Shown here: positions 34,554-47,175 of the stretch, piece by piece | Numbering within the stretch: position 1 is the first letter of the stretch | Layout: every line of letters starts with the position of its first letter | The notes under the pieces: model-generated | What the model saw: the letters and a program-made list of their open reading frames with translations, nothing else | Database searches by the model: none | What the model was told of the DNA's origin: nothing | Program-made: the position numbers and the translations under genes | Origin: Owenia fusiformis | Taxonomy: Eukaryota; Annelida; Polychaeta; Sabellida; Oweniidae | DNA: 64,000 nt | Reading direction: 5' to 3' | NCBI GenBank assembly: GCA_903813345.2 | Contig: CAIIXF020000003.1 | Coordinates: 2,136,109-2,200,108 of the forward strand

Positions 34554-37382
34554 CCAACGGCGCTTTGATGGCGCTTTAAAGCGGCTTGTAAAGCGGCACC
34601 AAAGCGTAACAAAGCTTGATTAAAGCGTCGGGGTCGTAATAGGTCGTAGAAAAGCTCGGGAGTAAAGCGGGATGTTCGGCAAGAGCGCTAAAAAATTTAA
34701 ACTGTTTAAGCGTTCGCTCAAACGGCGCTTTGATGGCGCTTTAAAGCGGCTTGTAAAGCGGCACCAAAGCGTAACAAAGCTTGATTAAAGCGTCGGGGTC
34801 GTAATAGGTCGTAGAAAAATTCGGAGTAAAGCGGGATATTCGGCAAGAGCGCCAAAAAAGTTTAAACTGTTTATGGTACGTTCACACCAACGGCGCTTTG
34901 ATGGCGCTTTAAAGCGGCTTGTAAAGCGGCACCAAAGCGTAACAAAGCTTAATTAAAGCGTCGGGGTCGTAATAGGTCGTAGAAAAGCTCGGGAGTAAAG
35001 CGGGATATTCGGCAAGAGCGCTAAAAAATTTAAACTGTTTAAGCGTTCGCACCAACGGCGCTTTGATGGCGCTTTAAAGCGGATTGTAAAGCGGCACCAA
35101 AGCGTAACTAAGCTTGATTAAAGCGTCGGGATCGTAATAGGTCGTAGAAAAGTTCGGAGTAAAGCGGGATATTCGGCAAGAGCGCCAAAAAATGTTAAAC
35201 TGTTTAAACATTTTGGGCGCTCTGTTACGAATTGATTGAAGCGCCGAGAGCGTATCAAAGCTTAACAAACCGTAACAAAGCTCAACAAAGCTTGACTCAA
35301 AGCGTAGGAAAGCTTAACACAGCTTGGTTCAAAGCGGGGACCCCAGTCTATTCACGGTCTGTTACCACTTGACACGCTTCGTTAAGATGTCTCAAGATTT
35401 GCTACGATCTGGCAAGAAGATCTGACACGAGGTCAGACGCTTTCATCAATATCTGACACTCTTTGTTACACTTTCCTGAGGGACTCTCAAGCTTTCCAAC
35501 GAATTGAGACGCTTTAATCAAGGATTGAAACGCTTTGCTAGGCTTTGTTACGCTTGAAAGTTTTCACACGCTATATCACGCCGTGCGACAAGCGTCATGT
35601 CTTCTTCAGATAGGTCATGCTCTGGTCCATCTGGAATTTCTGGATCTCGTTGTTCTGCCATCGTGTTCTCGAGTCAAAGATGCAATGGTTTTATGGATCT
35701 ACTGCATCTTTATATAGTCCTTGGATCAAAAGCGGCATGGAATCGGCGATCTCGACATTTTCCAATGCGTGACAGAGCTTAACAGAGCGTAACAATGCAC
35801 AACAGAGTTTTGCAATCGTATCAGAGCCTGATTTAAAGCGTCATAATCGCATCAAAGCGTAATAATGCTTATCAAAGCTTTTCAAAGCGTGATTTCAAGC
35901 GTAACAAAGCCTGATCAAAGCGGGATCAAAGCGTGAGGAACCTTATAGAGCTATGTTAAGCTTTCCTACGCTTTGGATCAAGTTTTTCTGAGCTTTGTTA
36001 CGGTTTGTTAAGCTTTGATACGCTCTCGGCGCTTAATCGATTCGTAACAGAGCGCCCAAAATTTTTTAAGAGTTTAAAATTTTTTTGCGCTCTTGCCGAA
36101 TATCCCGTTTTACTCTGAGCTTTTCTACGACCTATTACGACCCCGACGCTTTAATCAAACTTTGTTACGCTTTGGTGCCGCTTTACAAGCCGCTTTAAAG
36201 CGCCATCAAAGCGCCGTTGGTATGAAGAAAAATGACAAAAATGACGGCGCTTTGCTCGCCGATTTAAAGCGTGGCATTCGCCGTTGGTGTGAACGTACCT
36301 TTAAAAATTTTGGGCGTTCTGTTACGAATTGATTAAAGCGCCGAGAGTGTATAAAAGCTTAAAAAACCGTAACAAAGCTCAGCAAAGCTTGACCCAAAGC
36401 GTAGGAAAGCTTAACAGAGCTTGGTTCAAAGCGGGGACCCCAGTCTCTTCACGGTATGTTACCACTTTACACGCTTCGTTAAGATGTCTCAAGATTTGTT
36501 ATGATCTGGCATGAAGATCTGGCACGAGGTCAGACGCTTTCATCAATATCTGACACCCTTTGTTACGCTTTCATGAAGGACTCTCAAGCTTTCCAACAAA
36601 TTGAGACGCTTACATCAAGAATTGAAACGCTTTGTTAGACTTTGTTACGCTTGACAAGCTTCCTCATGCTCTCTTACGCTCTTTCACGCCGTGCGTCAAA
36701 CATCATGTCTTATTCAGATAGGTCATGCTCTGGTCCATCTGGAATTTCTGGATCTTGTTGTTCTGCCATCGTGTTCTGAGTCAAAGATGCAATGGTTTTA
36801 TGGATCTACTGCATCTTTATATAGTCATTGGATCAAAAGCGGCATGAAATCGGCTATCTCGACATTTTCGAATGCGTGACAGAGCTTAACAGAGCGTAAC
36901 AATGCACAACAGAGCTTGGCAATCGTATCACAGCCTGATTTAAAGCGTCATAATTGCATCAAAGCGTAATAATGCTTATAAAAGCTTATCAAAGCGTAAT
37001 TTCAAGCGTAACAAAGCCTGGTCAAAGCGTGAGGAACCTATCAGAGCTATGTTAAGCTTTCCTACGCTTTGGGTCAAGCTTTTCTGAGCTTTGTTACGGT
37101 TTGTTAAGCTTTGATACGCTCTCGGCGTTTAATCGATTCGTAACAGAGCGACCAAAATTTTTAAAAAGTTTAACATTTTTTGGCGCTCTTGCCGAATATC
37201 CCGCTTTACTCTGAGCTTTTCTACGACCTATTACGACCCCGACGCTTTAATCAAGCTTTGTTACGCTTTGGTGCCGCTTTAAAGCGCCATCAAAGCGCCG
37301 TTGGTATGAAGAAAAATGACAAAAATGACGGCGCTTTGCTCGCCGATTTAAAGCGTGGCATTCGCCGTTGGTGTGAACGTAC
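34554..37382. mobile_element. 2.8-kb foldback element with CGTTCACACC ends
   Basis: Left end TACGTTCACACCAACGGCGC; right end GCCGTTGGTGTGAACGTA. The left arm is about four 160-170 bp tandem units (starts near 34554, 34715, 34876 and 35045) rich in AAAGCGGC and AAAGCGTAAC. The right arm has inverted relatives near 36045-36300 and 37145-37382. A block of about 1.1 kb is duplicated in direct order (35337 and 36434). No transposase; ORFs inside are fragments of the repeats. Confidence 0.85.
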
Positions 37383-37760
37383 CTTAACAAAAACGAATAT
37401 ATTCTGAGTTCTCGGATAACATTCAAATGCAATATCAGGAATTTATTCATGCATAAACAATCTATGAATGTGCATTCGGATTTTTCTGAGTTGACATTGT
37501 GAACCCGCATACCCAACATGCAGTTGGAGTCGATATGGAAAGTGAACATTTTATACCAGGTTTCAAGTTTATAGTCCTGGCAAAGTTTAGTCAACAAACA
37601 CGACATACTGGAAGTCAGAAACTATGTCAAAAAAAGCTACAATATTGTTTAACAAGTGCTCTGATGCAAGTAACAATATCTATAAAATTCTCTACTGCAT
37701 ACTTAGAGTCGATGGGCATAATTGATTCTTTTACATTGTCAACCTCATGCTGAAATGATT

Positions 37761-38626
37761 TACACTCCCCTCCATAAGTTTGGCAACCTTAGCTCCCCCA
37801 TTGAACTACGTGTTAACGCCTCTTTACCTTTGAATTTTTATTGACTTAACCTGCGATGAAAATACGTATACTATTGATGGAAACGTACTTTGCCTTTATT
37901 TCTAATACCTCCAAATTTTCTCAATTTTTTCCTCAATTACAATGGGTCGAAAATTGATGATACATTTGATGAATTTTTGAAAATCGACATTCCCATGTTA
38001 ACCAATCGGAAATGGTAGGTTTTCCGCAAGTCATATGACAGAAGATCCATCCATCAGAGTCCTTGCAAAAAATACTTGTTGGATAGGCAATTGAATTTGC
38101 TAACTTTATTTAACAAAAAATTGATGCGTTTCTTCAGGTTCAACAAAGTTATACGTCTTTATATTCAAAATTGTTTTTCAAAAAACCTCTCGAAATAACA
38201 CAGGAGGCGAAAATGATTTTCAAAAATGACTTTGAAGATCTGTAACTTTAGTATTCATCAAGTAAACTAAATACTTAGTGGACAAAAAAGTTAGACAATT
38301 CAATTTGCCGTATAAACATATTTTTTGCTGAATCTTTGACTGAATAGATGTCCTGATATCTGATTGCCCCGAACCCACCATTTCCCATTGATTTACATGG
38401 AAATTACGATTTTCAAAAATTCATCAAATTTATCATAAATTTTCGACCTATTTTAATCAAGGAAAAAATGAGAAAATTTGGAGGTATTGGAAGTCAAATA
38501 ACGTTTCCATCAATAGTATAAGTATTTTTACAGCAGGTTAAGTACATAAAAATTCAAAGGTAAAGAGGCTTTAACACGTAGTTCAACGGGGGAGCAAAAG
38601 TTGCCAAACTTATGGAGGGGAGTGTA
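37761..38626. mobile_element. 866-bp palindromic MITE with TA flanks
   Basis: TACACTCCCCTCCATAAGTT at the left and AACTTATGGAGGGGAGTGTA at the right, with pairing well into the element (CTTTACCTTTGAATTTTTAT; GGTTAAGT). The centre also folds (ATTTTCGACC blocks). Likely a non-autonomous Tc1/mariner-type element. Confidence 0.85.
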
Positions 38627-40447
38627 CATGTAGCCTTAGTTTGTGGTGTGCCTGTGTCTGATGTGTAATCAGAATTATAAAACAATGTATCGTTGCACTA
38701 TTAAAGACCAAATATAAAGTTTAAACCTATTTGCCTACGCGATTTCGGTCTTTTAACAATGAAAAGAATAACATTTTCGGTCATATACGTTTATTGCGCC
38801 ATATGTCATAGAATCTCGGTCTTTATTCCTGAAATATAGCGAAAAATCATCGATTGAATGGTTGAAATAATATGACATTTGCATGATGTATTCATTAGAT
38901 TGGATAGTGATTTGGTTTTACAGTATTAAGTGTTGTATTGGAGGAGCTAAAAATCTAAGCTTTAATTTCTATAATGGTGGGAAAGTAGCATATTTGAAAA
39001 TTATATGATGAACAACTTTTTCAAAATATCCAAATAGTTTTCCAAGTGATAAATATTAGTGTCAACTATTAAACCGTTAGAAAAGGCATATTGTCCAGAT
39101 CTGCCCAAATGCGACTTATTTATTCCTATACTACTTATTTATATAGAGAAGGGATGCAGGTTTATTGACATTGATGAAATAAAACAACCCATACAACTGC
39201 ACCTTGCTACCATGTCAGAGAATGGATTCAGCCTTGTCTCACAATCTTGATCTAAGAGGATGGGGAATTGTGAACATGTAGCACTCGATGGAACCTATGT
39301 AGAGGGCCCTGTAGAATGAACGTGTCATGAATACCACATAGTGAAGATAAAATATTAAAAATCAACTATGGCATAACAAAATGGGGCAATTCATGACCAT
39401 AATGGTTTGTTTTGTTCAGCCTGCATGCAACTGCATTGCTAAAATAGCTTCAGAATGTTTGACGTCATGTCGGTCCCGGGGTACCTATAACTCCTTTGCG
39501 GACATAAAGATATATCAAAATATATTACATGTTTTGTTTTCAAATCTTCAGGGTTGATAGATTATTGAATGATGTATCACTGGTAAGAAAATCGAACGTA
39601 TTGGTCTATAAAAGCATCTGTGTAAAAAGCGTCCATTTCTTATTGATCACCCCTCGTACAAATAAGATAATGATTCATGTTAAACCTCATTAAAATATAC
39701 AGTTATCAACCTAGCCATTACACAACCTAAATCTAGTCATAGCGTTCCCATCCGTGTTCACAAAGAACATTAAAATACTCTCATCTACTAGTACGATTAA
39801 AGTTCACTAAAATAATTGATAACTTCGTCTGTACGTATTGTGTCCATGTTTTGCTTATCAATCATATTATCATATTATGCGCAACATCATCATAAACGGG
39901 TGATGTAAGTTTGAACGATCTTTAGTATATAGAACTTCTTGCTGACTTGTGTTTCGATGCGCCTTCATGATCACCATTTGATAACACACTGCAGATCGTT
40001 TTTGAGATTTACATTTGAAATCGTTTGGATATAATAGTAAGTCTGTCAACTGTACACGCTGCTAACAATTATTTGCTATCTCCATTAGTGAATCCAGAAG
40101 CTAACAGGGGGGGGGGGGGCATATTCCAAGTCTTGGAAAACATTTTGGAAAACATTCTTGGCATCTAAAACCTAAAATTGGGCCCCGGGGCCCACATTTT
40201 AAAAATGTGAAACCCATTTTAAGGGGACCCGTGCCCCCTCTCTGGATCCGCCGGCGTTCTCTATACAGACCACAGCACTGGTTCTACCGTTAATACATTA
40301 TATCTAGTAATAGTTAAACAAATTATATATCAGTTAATTCAGATGCGCTATATACAGTAAAGCCCCAATGGGGAACAATATTGAAGCAGACTTTAAAAGT
40401 TTCACTTTGATATTTGTGTCCCCAGGCGACTTAATTGTGCATATCTA
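38627..40447. other. Region 3' of the GTPase gene, nothing recognised
   Basis: Expected to hold the GTPase 3' UTR next to 40448; no clean AATAAA close to the stop was found. A G run lies at about 40110. Small ORFs here have no recognisable motif. Confidence 0.4.
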
Positions 40448-40912
40448 TTATTGTCCTGTGCTACCTGCTTTCCTACCAACAGCCGATTGAAGTTGGGCAT
40501 CGTCTTCTCTATACACGGAATTTTTAACCAGCCAATTTTTCATCCACTTTTGTACGTCCTCCACACCCTTTATACCGACGTTTTTCATCTCTGTTGTGAG
40601 CTCTATCAATTCCGTGAACATAACCTCGAACTCTGGTACATCGATAGCATTAAAGACATCACTATAGGCCGTTTTAAAATGACTAATCGCTTTCTTGGTA
40701 CTCAACTCATTCTTATAACGAGAACATTGACTCAGGCATATCAGAACTGGACAACCAAAAGGTATCACCTTCTTTAGTTCCTCTCTATGGAGTTTAGTCG
40801 GATCCCCTTGGAATTTCGTGATGTAAATAAAGAAGCTCGCAGTAGCTCCAAGATATTGCATCGTTCCAGCAATGCTTTCATCCAAAGAGTCGGAACCTGG
40901 GAAATCAATCAC
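40448..40912 (-). CDS. GTPase-like protein, terminal exon
   Basis: A TTTTTTAAG acceptor precedes 154 codons and TAA (40450-40448). It opens VIDFPGSDSLDESI, the G3 motif (DxxG) expected directly after the TPHCT strand at the end of the 57 kb exon, and the phase is 0 on both sides. Later come YLGATASFFIYITKF, then FGCPVLICLSQCSRY, where a G4 NKxD would be expected but no NKxD or TKxD is visible. A helical tail follows (FEVMFTELIELTTEM, GVEDVQKWMKNWLV). Missing G4 may mean weak base specificity or an ATP/GTP-binding relative. The intron to the previous exon is 15.6 kb. Confidence 0.8.
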   Translation of the reverse strand: MIDFPGSDSLDESIAGTMQYLGATASFFIYITKFQGDPTKLHREELKKVIPFGCPVLICLSQCSRYKNELSTKKAISHFKTAYSDVFNAIDVPEFEVMFTELIELTTEMKNVGIKGVEDVQKWMKNWLVKNSVYREDDAQLQSAVGRKAGSTGQ

Positions 40913-43069
40913 CTTAAAAAATAACAGTATAGATAAGTTCAAACAACTTTGACTCAACGTGTAAGTTGACAAAACTAACCCATCGGCTACCATGTTTCAC
41001 ACTACCCTACCTCGATAGCGCATGCGCAAATTTTTTGGCGTTCAACCACGTCGCTTTTGAGTATTTCGACTGCTTAGTCAAAAGGTTAATACATTTGGTG
41101 CTCGGAGTGAGTCAATATTGCTATTCGCTGAACTTCAGTGGTGCAATAGTGAAGTCCATGTTCCAAGTTATACGATAGTTGAAGAAAGAATGTAAATAAT
41201 ATCGTTTTAAATTTTAAAATATTTGATATGTCATAGTACACGGTACACATATGCAAAAGTTGATCAATACTGGGTACAAGGAATGTAAATTGCTCAATAG
41301 TACAGGGAGCGAGAAAGTAAGCTGATTATACAGACATACTATGTCCCGATCTCACGTGCATTTACGTTGCAAACAGTGAAAATAATGCTTAAAAGGCCGC
41401 CTGTTGATGCTTTGAGGTGTCATCAATTGTTATTTAATCCAAATAAAGTAAACATTATTTTGTAGATTTAGACACGGGCTTACGTGTTACTAGTGTATCA
41501 AATTGAAATGAAATAACGAAATTAAATATGAACACGTTAATGATAAATGACTATCCGCTATCAGGATTAATGACTATCCGCTATTCAGAATAATTAAAAT
41601 TGCCTGAACTACATGTAAAGAATCTTTTTATATAACCCCTTGAATGGTCTAATTCACTATCGTCCTCAAAAAACGATCATTTAAAATATTTTGTTCAAAG
41701 TACCACCATGCCACGACTTGAGAGCATTTTGTGTTTCACGATTTGCTGTAGCGCTGATATGACATCGTATTTCTCTATTATTTAAAAAAAACTAATACCA
41801 GATCGATGTAGTCTTATATGCCGTGTTGAATGTCAGATGTTTTTGGATGGTATCTGCTCCAGTGATTTTGCATTTAATCATTAAACGCTCATCACAAGAC
41901 ACCTCGAAACAAACATTATCCTCTTTGTGACAAGAAGAAAAAAATATTTCACAATATGTTATGCCTTACGGCAAAGTAAAGATACATTTCTGGGACGACG
42001 TTTTTTGCATCTTAAGATTTTAGAAAAACAATTAATTCACAAAAATACAGTTGAATAACATAGGTTGAAGATCACAGTAGAGTTTCCCATAGGTGGCCAT
42101 TATGACATTTTACCCTGTATCTTATTAACGATTAGTATCCAAGCCTAGTGCAATATACCACAGTGTTCGGGAGAGACTCGCCTAGCCTGCTATAACAATC
42201 TTACCATGGGTTGTCCACCGAAATTTTGAAATAAATAAACTTGAAGACACTAACCCCCTCTATCGTCAGATTTCTCAGAGAATTCTGGTAAAATCACCAA
42301 GGTCAAAATCACTCCGCCGCCAGCTTAAAATGAGATTTCCCACTGAACTCTGACATGTTTTCAGATAAATTAGGACCTACCCTATAAATATTTAGTCCCG
42401 ATTCACTTCCCAAACGCCAGATGGCGCTCCAATGGGGTAGGGAAGGAGAAAATAACTTTTTATTCAGAAAACCAAATCACTAAAAACGTATCCACATATA
42501 ACACGATGACACGCAGTTTAAATAACAGTTAACTGTTTTTTTTGTTACATATCAATGTAACATTTTCGAAGGGAAACTTACATGCTCCCTGTACGTTGAT
42601 AGATTTACTGAAATGTATCGTGTATTGCATTGGGTTTTGCTTCACTGCGCCCACTATTATCTATCTTTGCCTATAGTGGTTTTTTGCCAACAATATTCTA
42701 CAAACTGCTTGATGAATTAATTCTATGTCTGGTAGAATACTAGAAATAAATGTAAAATGCATTTTACGTTCAGAAATATGGAATTAAACCCACGTCCTCC
42801 ATTTGCAACTTAGCTGTACCCTGTTTCCATTTTAAACGTGGTCACGTGGTAGGGTAGTGTGTGTTTATACTACTATTTCATTACCAACTCACTTCAATAT
42901 GAATGGAATAGTGGCAGGCGCTATTCATATTTAAATGAGTTGCCCGAAAAAAGAAGGTAAATCCGGTAGCCGACAGGCGTTAGTTACATTTGCGCATTTA
43001 CAAGCTTAGACCTTGAGGATTAAAGATACATTAAAACGAATCGAGGATAATCGACCTCTCGTTACCCCC
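40913..43069. other. GTPase intron, 3' part
   Basis: AT-rich, no coding exon recognised apart from the small AGTGGCAGG repeat at its end. Confidence 0.4.
42884..43010. repeat. Dispersed AGTGGCAGG repeat, copy 2
   Basis: CAACTCACTTCAATATGAAT, AGTGGCAGGCGCTATTCAT, AAATGAGTTGCC, then GGTAGCCGACAGGCG and ACAAGCTTAG, as in copy 1. Confidence 0.6.
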
Positions 43070-43867
43070 CTATCACACCAAACTCGTTCTTACCCGTTCT
43101 TGCCAGTCCTACGAAAACGTCGTAAAACGGCCTCAATCTGGCTGTGGTCGGGAAATATGTCTGAAATAATTAGCTTCTTCGTTCTTAAACAGTCTTCAAT
43201 ACGTCCATCTCGTTCGCAGTTCGTTCAGGTCGCATCACGACGGTGTGCAACGCCGTAGAACGCGTCCCTTAGTTTAGAAGGTCATCATGACCTGATAACA
43301 GAACGGTATGATCGCAATCGAACTTTGAATCGATTCAAAATTCTAAAATCATATTCCCGTCTGAGAACGTTCATAAAGTTCGTAAATAGTCCTTAGAAAG
43401 TTGCAGCTACGTTCATTCCGTTCGCACACAGTTTAAAACCAGTTTTGAAGAACGCAGTGGCAACTTGTTTGGTGTGATAGTTATATTTTTGCTAACTCGT
43501 TCATAAGCAGTGTTAAATACGTTCTTAATCAGTTTCAACCCGTTTGCAATGAGTTCTACCTCGTTCTCAACACGTCCTTAGACAGTTCAACTCGTTGTTG
43601 AAACGTCCCTAGTAGGATTGAAGTACGACGGTTCCGTTCGTAGTACGTCCAGCTCGTCGTTAGTACGTTGTCACTCGTTCAAATTGTAAAACGTGACGAA
43701 CACGAGAATATTTTGAGCATTGTCAAGTTCAAGAGGACCTACCCGTTCGAGTGCGTTCGATGAAGTTTGTAAATAGATCCCAAACGGTTCTTAGTAAGTC
43801 CAGTCCGTTCGTACACAGTTGAAGCCCGTTTTCGAGAACGTAGTGAGAACTAGTTTGGTGTGATAGT
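43070..43867. mobile_element. Inverted-repeat element with CTATCACACCAAAC ends
   Basis: Left CTATCACACCAAACTCGTTC; right GAACTAGTTTGGTGTGATAG. A second right-type end occurs internally (GTTTGGTGTGATAG at about 43467-43480), suggesting an internal duplication. The interior is rich in CGTTC/GAACG words. Confidence 0.72.
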
Positions 43868-45164
43868 AGGGTTATGTTTGTAAAATACATACATGTATTA
43901 GATATTTAGAAATTTTATTAACTTTATTACACGTGTATAAACGAAGCTATAAATATGTATAATGCTTAAACATGATGTTATAAATGGTGACTTTTTTAAT
44001 ACGCGTCCATTGTTCACACTGTTTTATTCATTTCTACATTTATAAATAATTTGTGATATAATTTCAACTCCCCTATATTCACTTAAATGTTATAAAGTGT
44101 ATTGGTATATTTAGATAAAAGAATGCATGAAAACACTCCCCGATTCATTCTACAAACAACTCGCGGCCCTTTGAAATCGACCCGTTGAACGTTTTGCCTG
44201 AAACTGGGAAGACAAGACTTTACAGAAAATTCTAGGACGAGATTTACAGACAAAATTTTAGGAAGAAACTCTTAAAATGACAACCCTTACATTTACTCAG
44301 AATGCCTAAAATATGTTCGTACAAAAATCATCTATGAAAATGTGAACAAGATTTTGAATGGAAACTCCAAAATTACCACCTCAACATTTACCAAGAAGGA
44401 CCAAAAACCAATCCGATCTATAGCCTGACACAAACTATCATATCTAAAAAAGGATCTATCAAAGGGTTCGCCTGGAAACGCGTAGATAATACTTTACAGA
44501 ATTGATTTTAACGACAACATTTTAATGCAGATTTTTTTACAATACACTCGGACACCTAGAATGTTCAAATTATGTGAACTCAAGAACACCATAAGGATAT
44601 GGACCTAGTACATAGTGCTATGATTGTTGACATAAATCCTTCCAAGGTGTTGTTTCAACTACAGGGCGTCCACAAAAAGTATACCAAGGGAACTAGAATT
44701 CTAAGCAAGTGTTTACAAGGTAGTGCAGTATAAGGGCTAATTTGTTCTCCATCAGATGGTACCTAGATCATTATTGAACAGTCATGTACGACTGAGAAAT
44801 TATGACCATAATCGTGGTAAAATCAGCACTGTGCAAAATAAGCATTCAAGTACGATTGACGACGCGAATGTTTTTGTGGCACTCTTTCTGAAATCCTCAT
44901 GTTCTCAGAAGAACTCAAGTTGATCGAGTCTCAACAAGTAGGTTCATGTGGGACAGTATTGCTAGAATCCATTTTCAATGGTAAGAATAGGGGTTCTTAA
45001 ACATTATATTTTACTTGCTTTAGAGAATTTTTGTTGACTTCTACTGCCAAGGTGTCAGTTTAACCACGTTTTAGAGTAAGTAAGCTTTTTGACAAACCTT
45101 TTTACATAAGAGAGTGCAAGTCCCGTCCTATAACATAATGTAATGGAATAAGAATACTAATGCC
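43868..45164. other. GTPase intron, no feature recognised
   Basis: AT-rich; no repeat or exon signal that I can support. Confidence 0.35.
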
Positions 45165-45232
45165 TTGGTCACATTTGCTCCGATTTTCACTACGGCGCCC
45201 GGCCGATTGAGTATTTTGTTCAACATTCACTG
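45165..45232. repeat. Half copy of the ATGCCTTGGTCACATTTG MITE
   Basis: AATGCCTTGGTCACATTTG, then GCGCCCGGCCGATTGAGT; only the left half is recognisable. Confidence 0.55.
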
Positions 45233-45628
45233 GCATGTAGCGGCCCTGATATCGATAAATTCTACACGCAATATAACCCGATACTACATGCTTGGTTAAA
45301 ACTTTACACGAAAAAGCTTCGATATCCGGGCATTTACTCTTACACTGAACTGAAAATAGCATCGTCTAAACGTGTATGTGTTGGCTTCCGGGTAAGTTTA
45401 TCAACATTTATACTCAATTGAAAGAGCAGTCGTGCTTATATCGTGTACCAGTTTGATTTATTTATATGTGTGTGTATTTATAACACGATAGCCTAGTAAT
45501 ACCGTGTCGTTAGAACAACTGCTAGATATCGAACTGATGACCCGAAGTTACATTATTGGACTGATCGCGCATCTGATATTAAATGATTACTTTGCATTGA
45601 ATCTGATATTAACTTGCAACCCAATACC

Positions 45629-45874
45629 ATGACTTTACATTTGAATGATAACACGGCCTCATATTCTAATCCATTATACGTCCATTGCAGGCCAAAATTG
45701 TTTCAATGTGGATATTGTAATGCACACGAGACTACATTCGATTCGTATATTGATCATACATCAATTGAACATGGAGATTTTCCTGTACACGTTTCCCAAA
45801 CCTGTGGAATAGACAAGATGCGAGTAGAAATTATCTTGATTTACGTCATCAAATATTCAAAATTCATTTCTTGA
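45629..45874 (+). CDS. Small ORF with one C2H2 zinc-finger motif
   Basis: An 81-codon ORF from ATG at 45629 to a TGA. Residues 25-48 read FQCGYCNAHETTF then DSYIDHTSIEH, giving C-x2-C-x12-H-x4-H, exact classical C2H2 spacing with aromatic residues in usual places. It lies antisense inside the long GTPase-gene intron. It may be an exon of a gene whose other parts I cannot see, a retrocopy, or chance. Nothing else around it looks coding. Confidence 0.35.
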   Translation: MTLHLNDNTASYSNPLYVHCRPKLFQCGYCNAHETTFDSYIDHTSIEHGDFPVHVSQTCGIDKMRVEIILIYVIKYSKFIS

Positions 45875-46139
45875 AAAAATTCGAAACCATCGAATATCAC
45901 TTTTGAAGACGTGATATTCGATAGTTTAAAAGTGATATTCGATGGTTTGTAAATTGTTTACTAAAATATGATATCTTGGTCATATATCAAATATATCATC
46001 ATGTGATATTCGATCTATATCATTGCAACCATGGGATATAGAGGATATCCTATGATTTATGAGAGATATGATTTTTATCCACGAATGAATATGATATCTT
46101 AAGTATGTTTCCCACATGCTCTGGTGTGTTACTTGCAAA

Positions 46140-46530
46140 ATATGTTATCATTTTCAAAAAAAATTCAAAATTTTTCCAAATTTGTTTTCAATTTTTTTCA
46201 AAAATGAAAAAGAAAATTTCCAAAAAATTTTTTTCACATTTTTTGTCCTAAATCTTTTTTCAAGATTTTTTTCACATTTTTTTGCATAATTTTTTTCCAC
46301 AATTTTTTCAAATTTTTATTTTCAGATTTTTTTTCAAAAATGAAAAAAAAATTCCATTTTTTTTCAAATTTTTTTTCCCAAATTTTTTTCCCACATTGTT
46401 TTCACCTTTTTTGGCATACCTTTTTTCAGAATATTTTCAAAACTTTTTTTTCAAATTTTTTTCAAAACTTTTTTTCCAAAATTTTTTTCAATTTTTTTTT
46501 CCGATTTTATTTTTAACATTTTTTTGAGCG
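46140..46530. repeat. T-rich low-complexity tract
   Basis: Runs of 5-9 T broken by CAAAA, CCA and similar words for about 390 bp. The F-rich translations are spurious. Confidence 0.85.
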
Positions 46531-46950
46531 GGACATACGATTTATATGTCCCGGAGCTCCGTCGGAGCGGGACATACGAAAAATATTTGCCGGATATGGA
46601 ATATATTCCCGGTTGATATGCCCCTGAAACCTCATCAGGTATGGAATACATATAGGTTATTTACTGGGAGGGATTGAATATGGCTTTTATACCGAGGGAC
46701 AATATGATATTGACTGAAGGGTAATATAATATTGACTGAGAGCGCAGCGACCGAGTGTCAATATCATATTGCCCAAGGTCAATATCATAGGAATAAAACC
46801 CATATTCAATCCAGACCAGAAATAACCTATTTATTCAATAATACATCCCTCTAGAATGTTACATTTGGATAATGCAAACGTTATATTAATAAATGCACAT
46901 TGTTTGAAAAATAAAATAAATAAATAAAATAACCGGGAAACTAAAAAATA

Positions 46951-47175
46951 GGTCAATACGCTTCAATACGATTTTTTCACGGGGACAATACGATTTTTTC
47001 ATGTAATACGCTCCAATACGATTTTTTCACGGGGACAATACGATTTTTTCATGTAATACGCTCCAATACGATTTTTTCACGGGGACAATACGATTTTTTC
47101 ATGTAATACGCTCCAATACGATTTTTTCCCGGGGACAATACGATTTTTTCATGTAATACGATTCAATACGATTTT
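46951..47175. repeat. 50-bp tandem array, about 4.5 copies
   Basis: CTCCAATACGATTTTTTCAC, GGGGACAATACGATTTTTTC and ATGTAATACG make the unit. Starts at 46961, 47011, 47061 and 47111 give a period of 50, and copies are nearly identical. Confidence 0.92.

Noticed and set aside
34554-37382. Many 60-80 codon ORFs rich in Leu, Lys and Arg
   Set aside because: They are translations of the repeated arm units and repeat with them.
46282-46527. Phe-rich 81-codon ORF
   Set aside because: Translation of a T-rich low-complexity tract.
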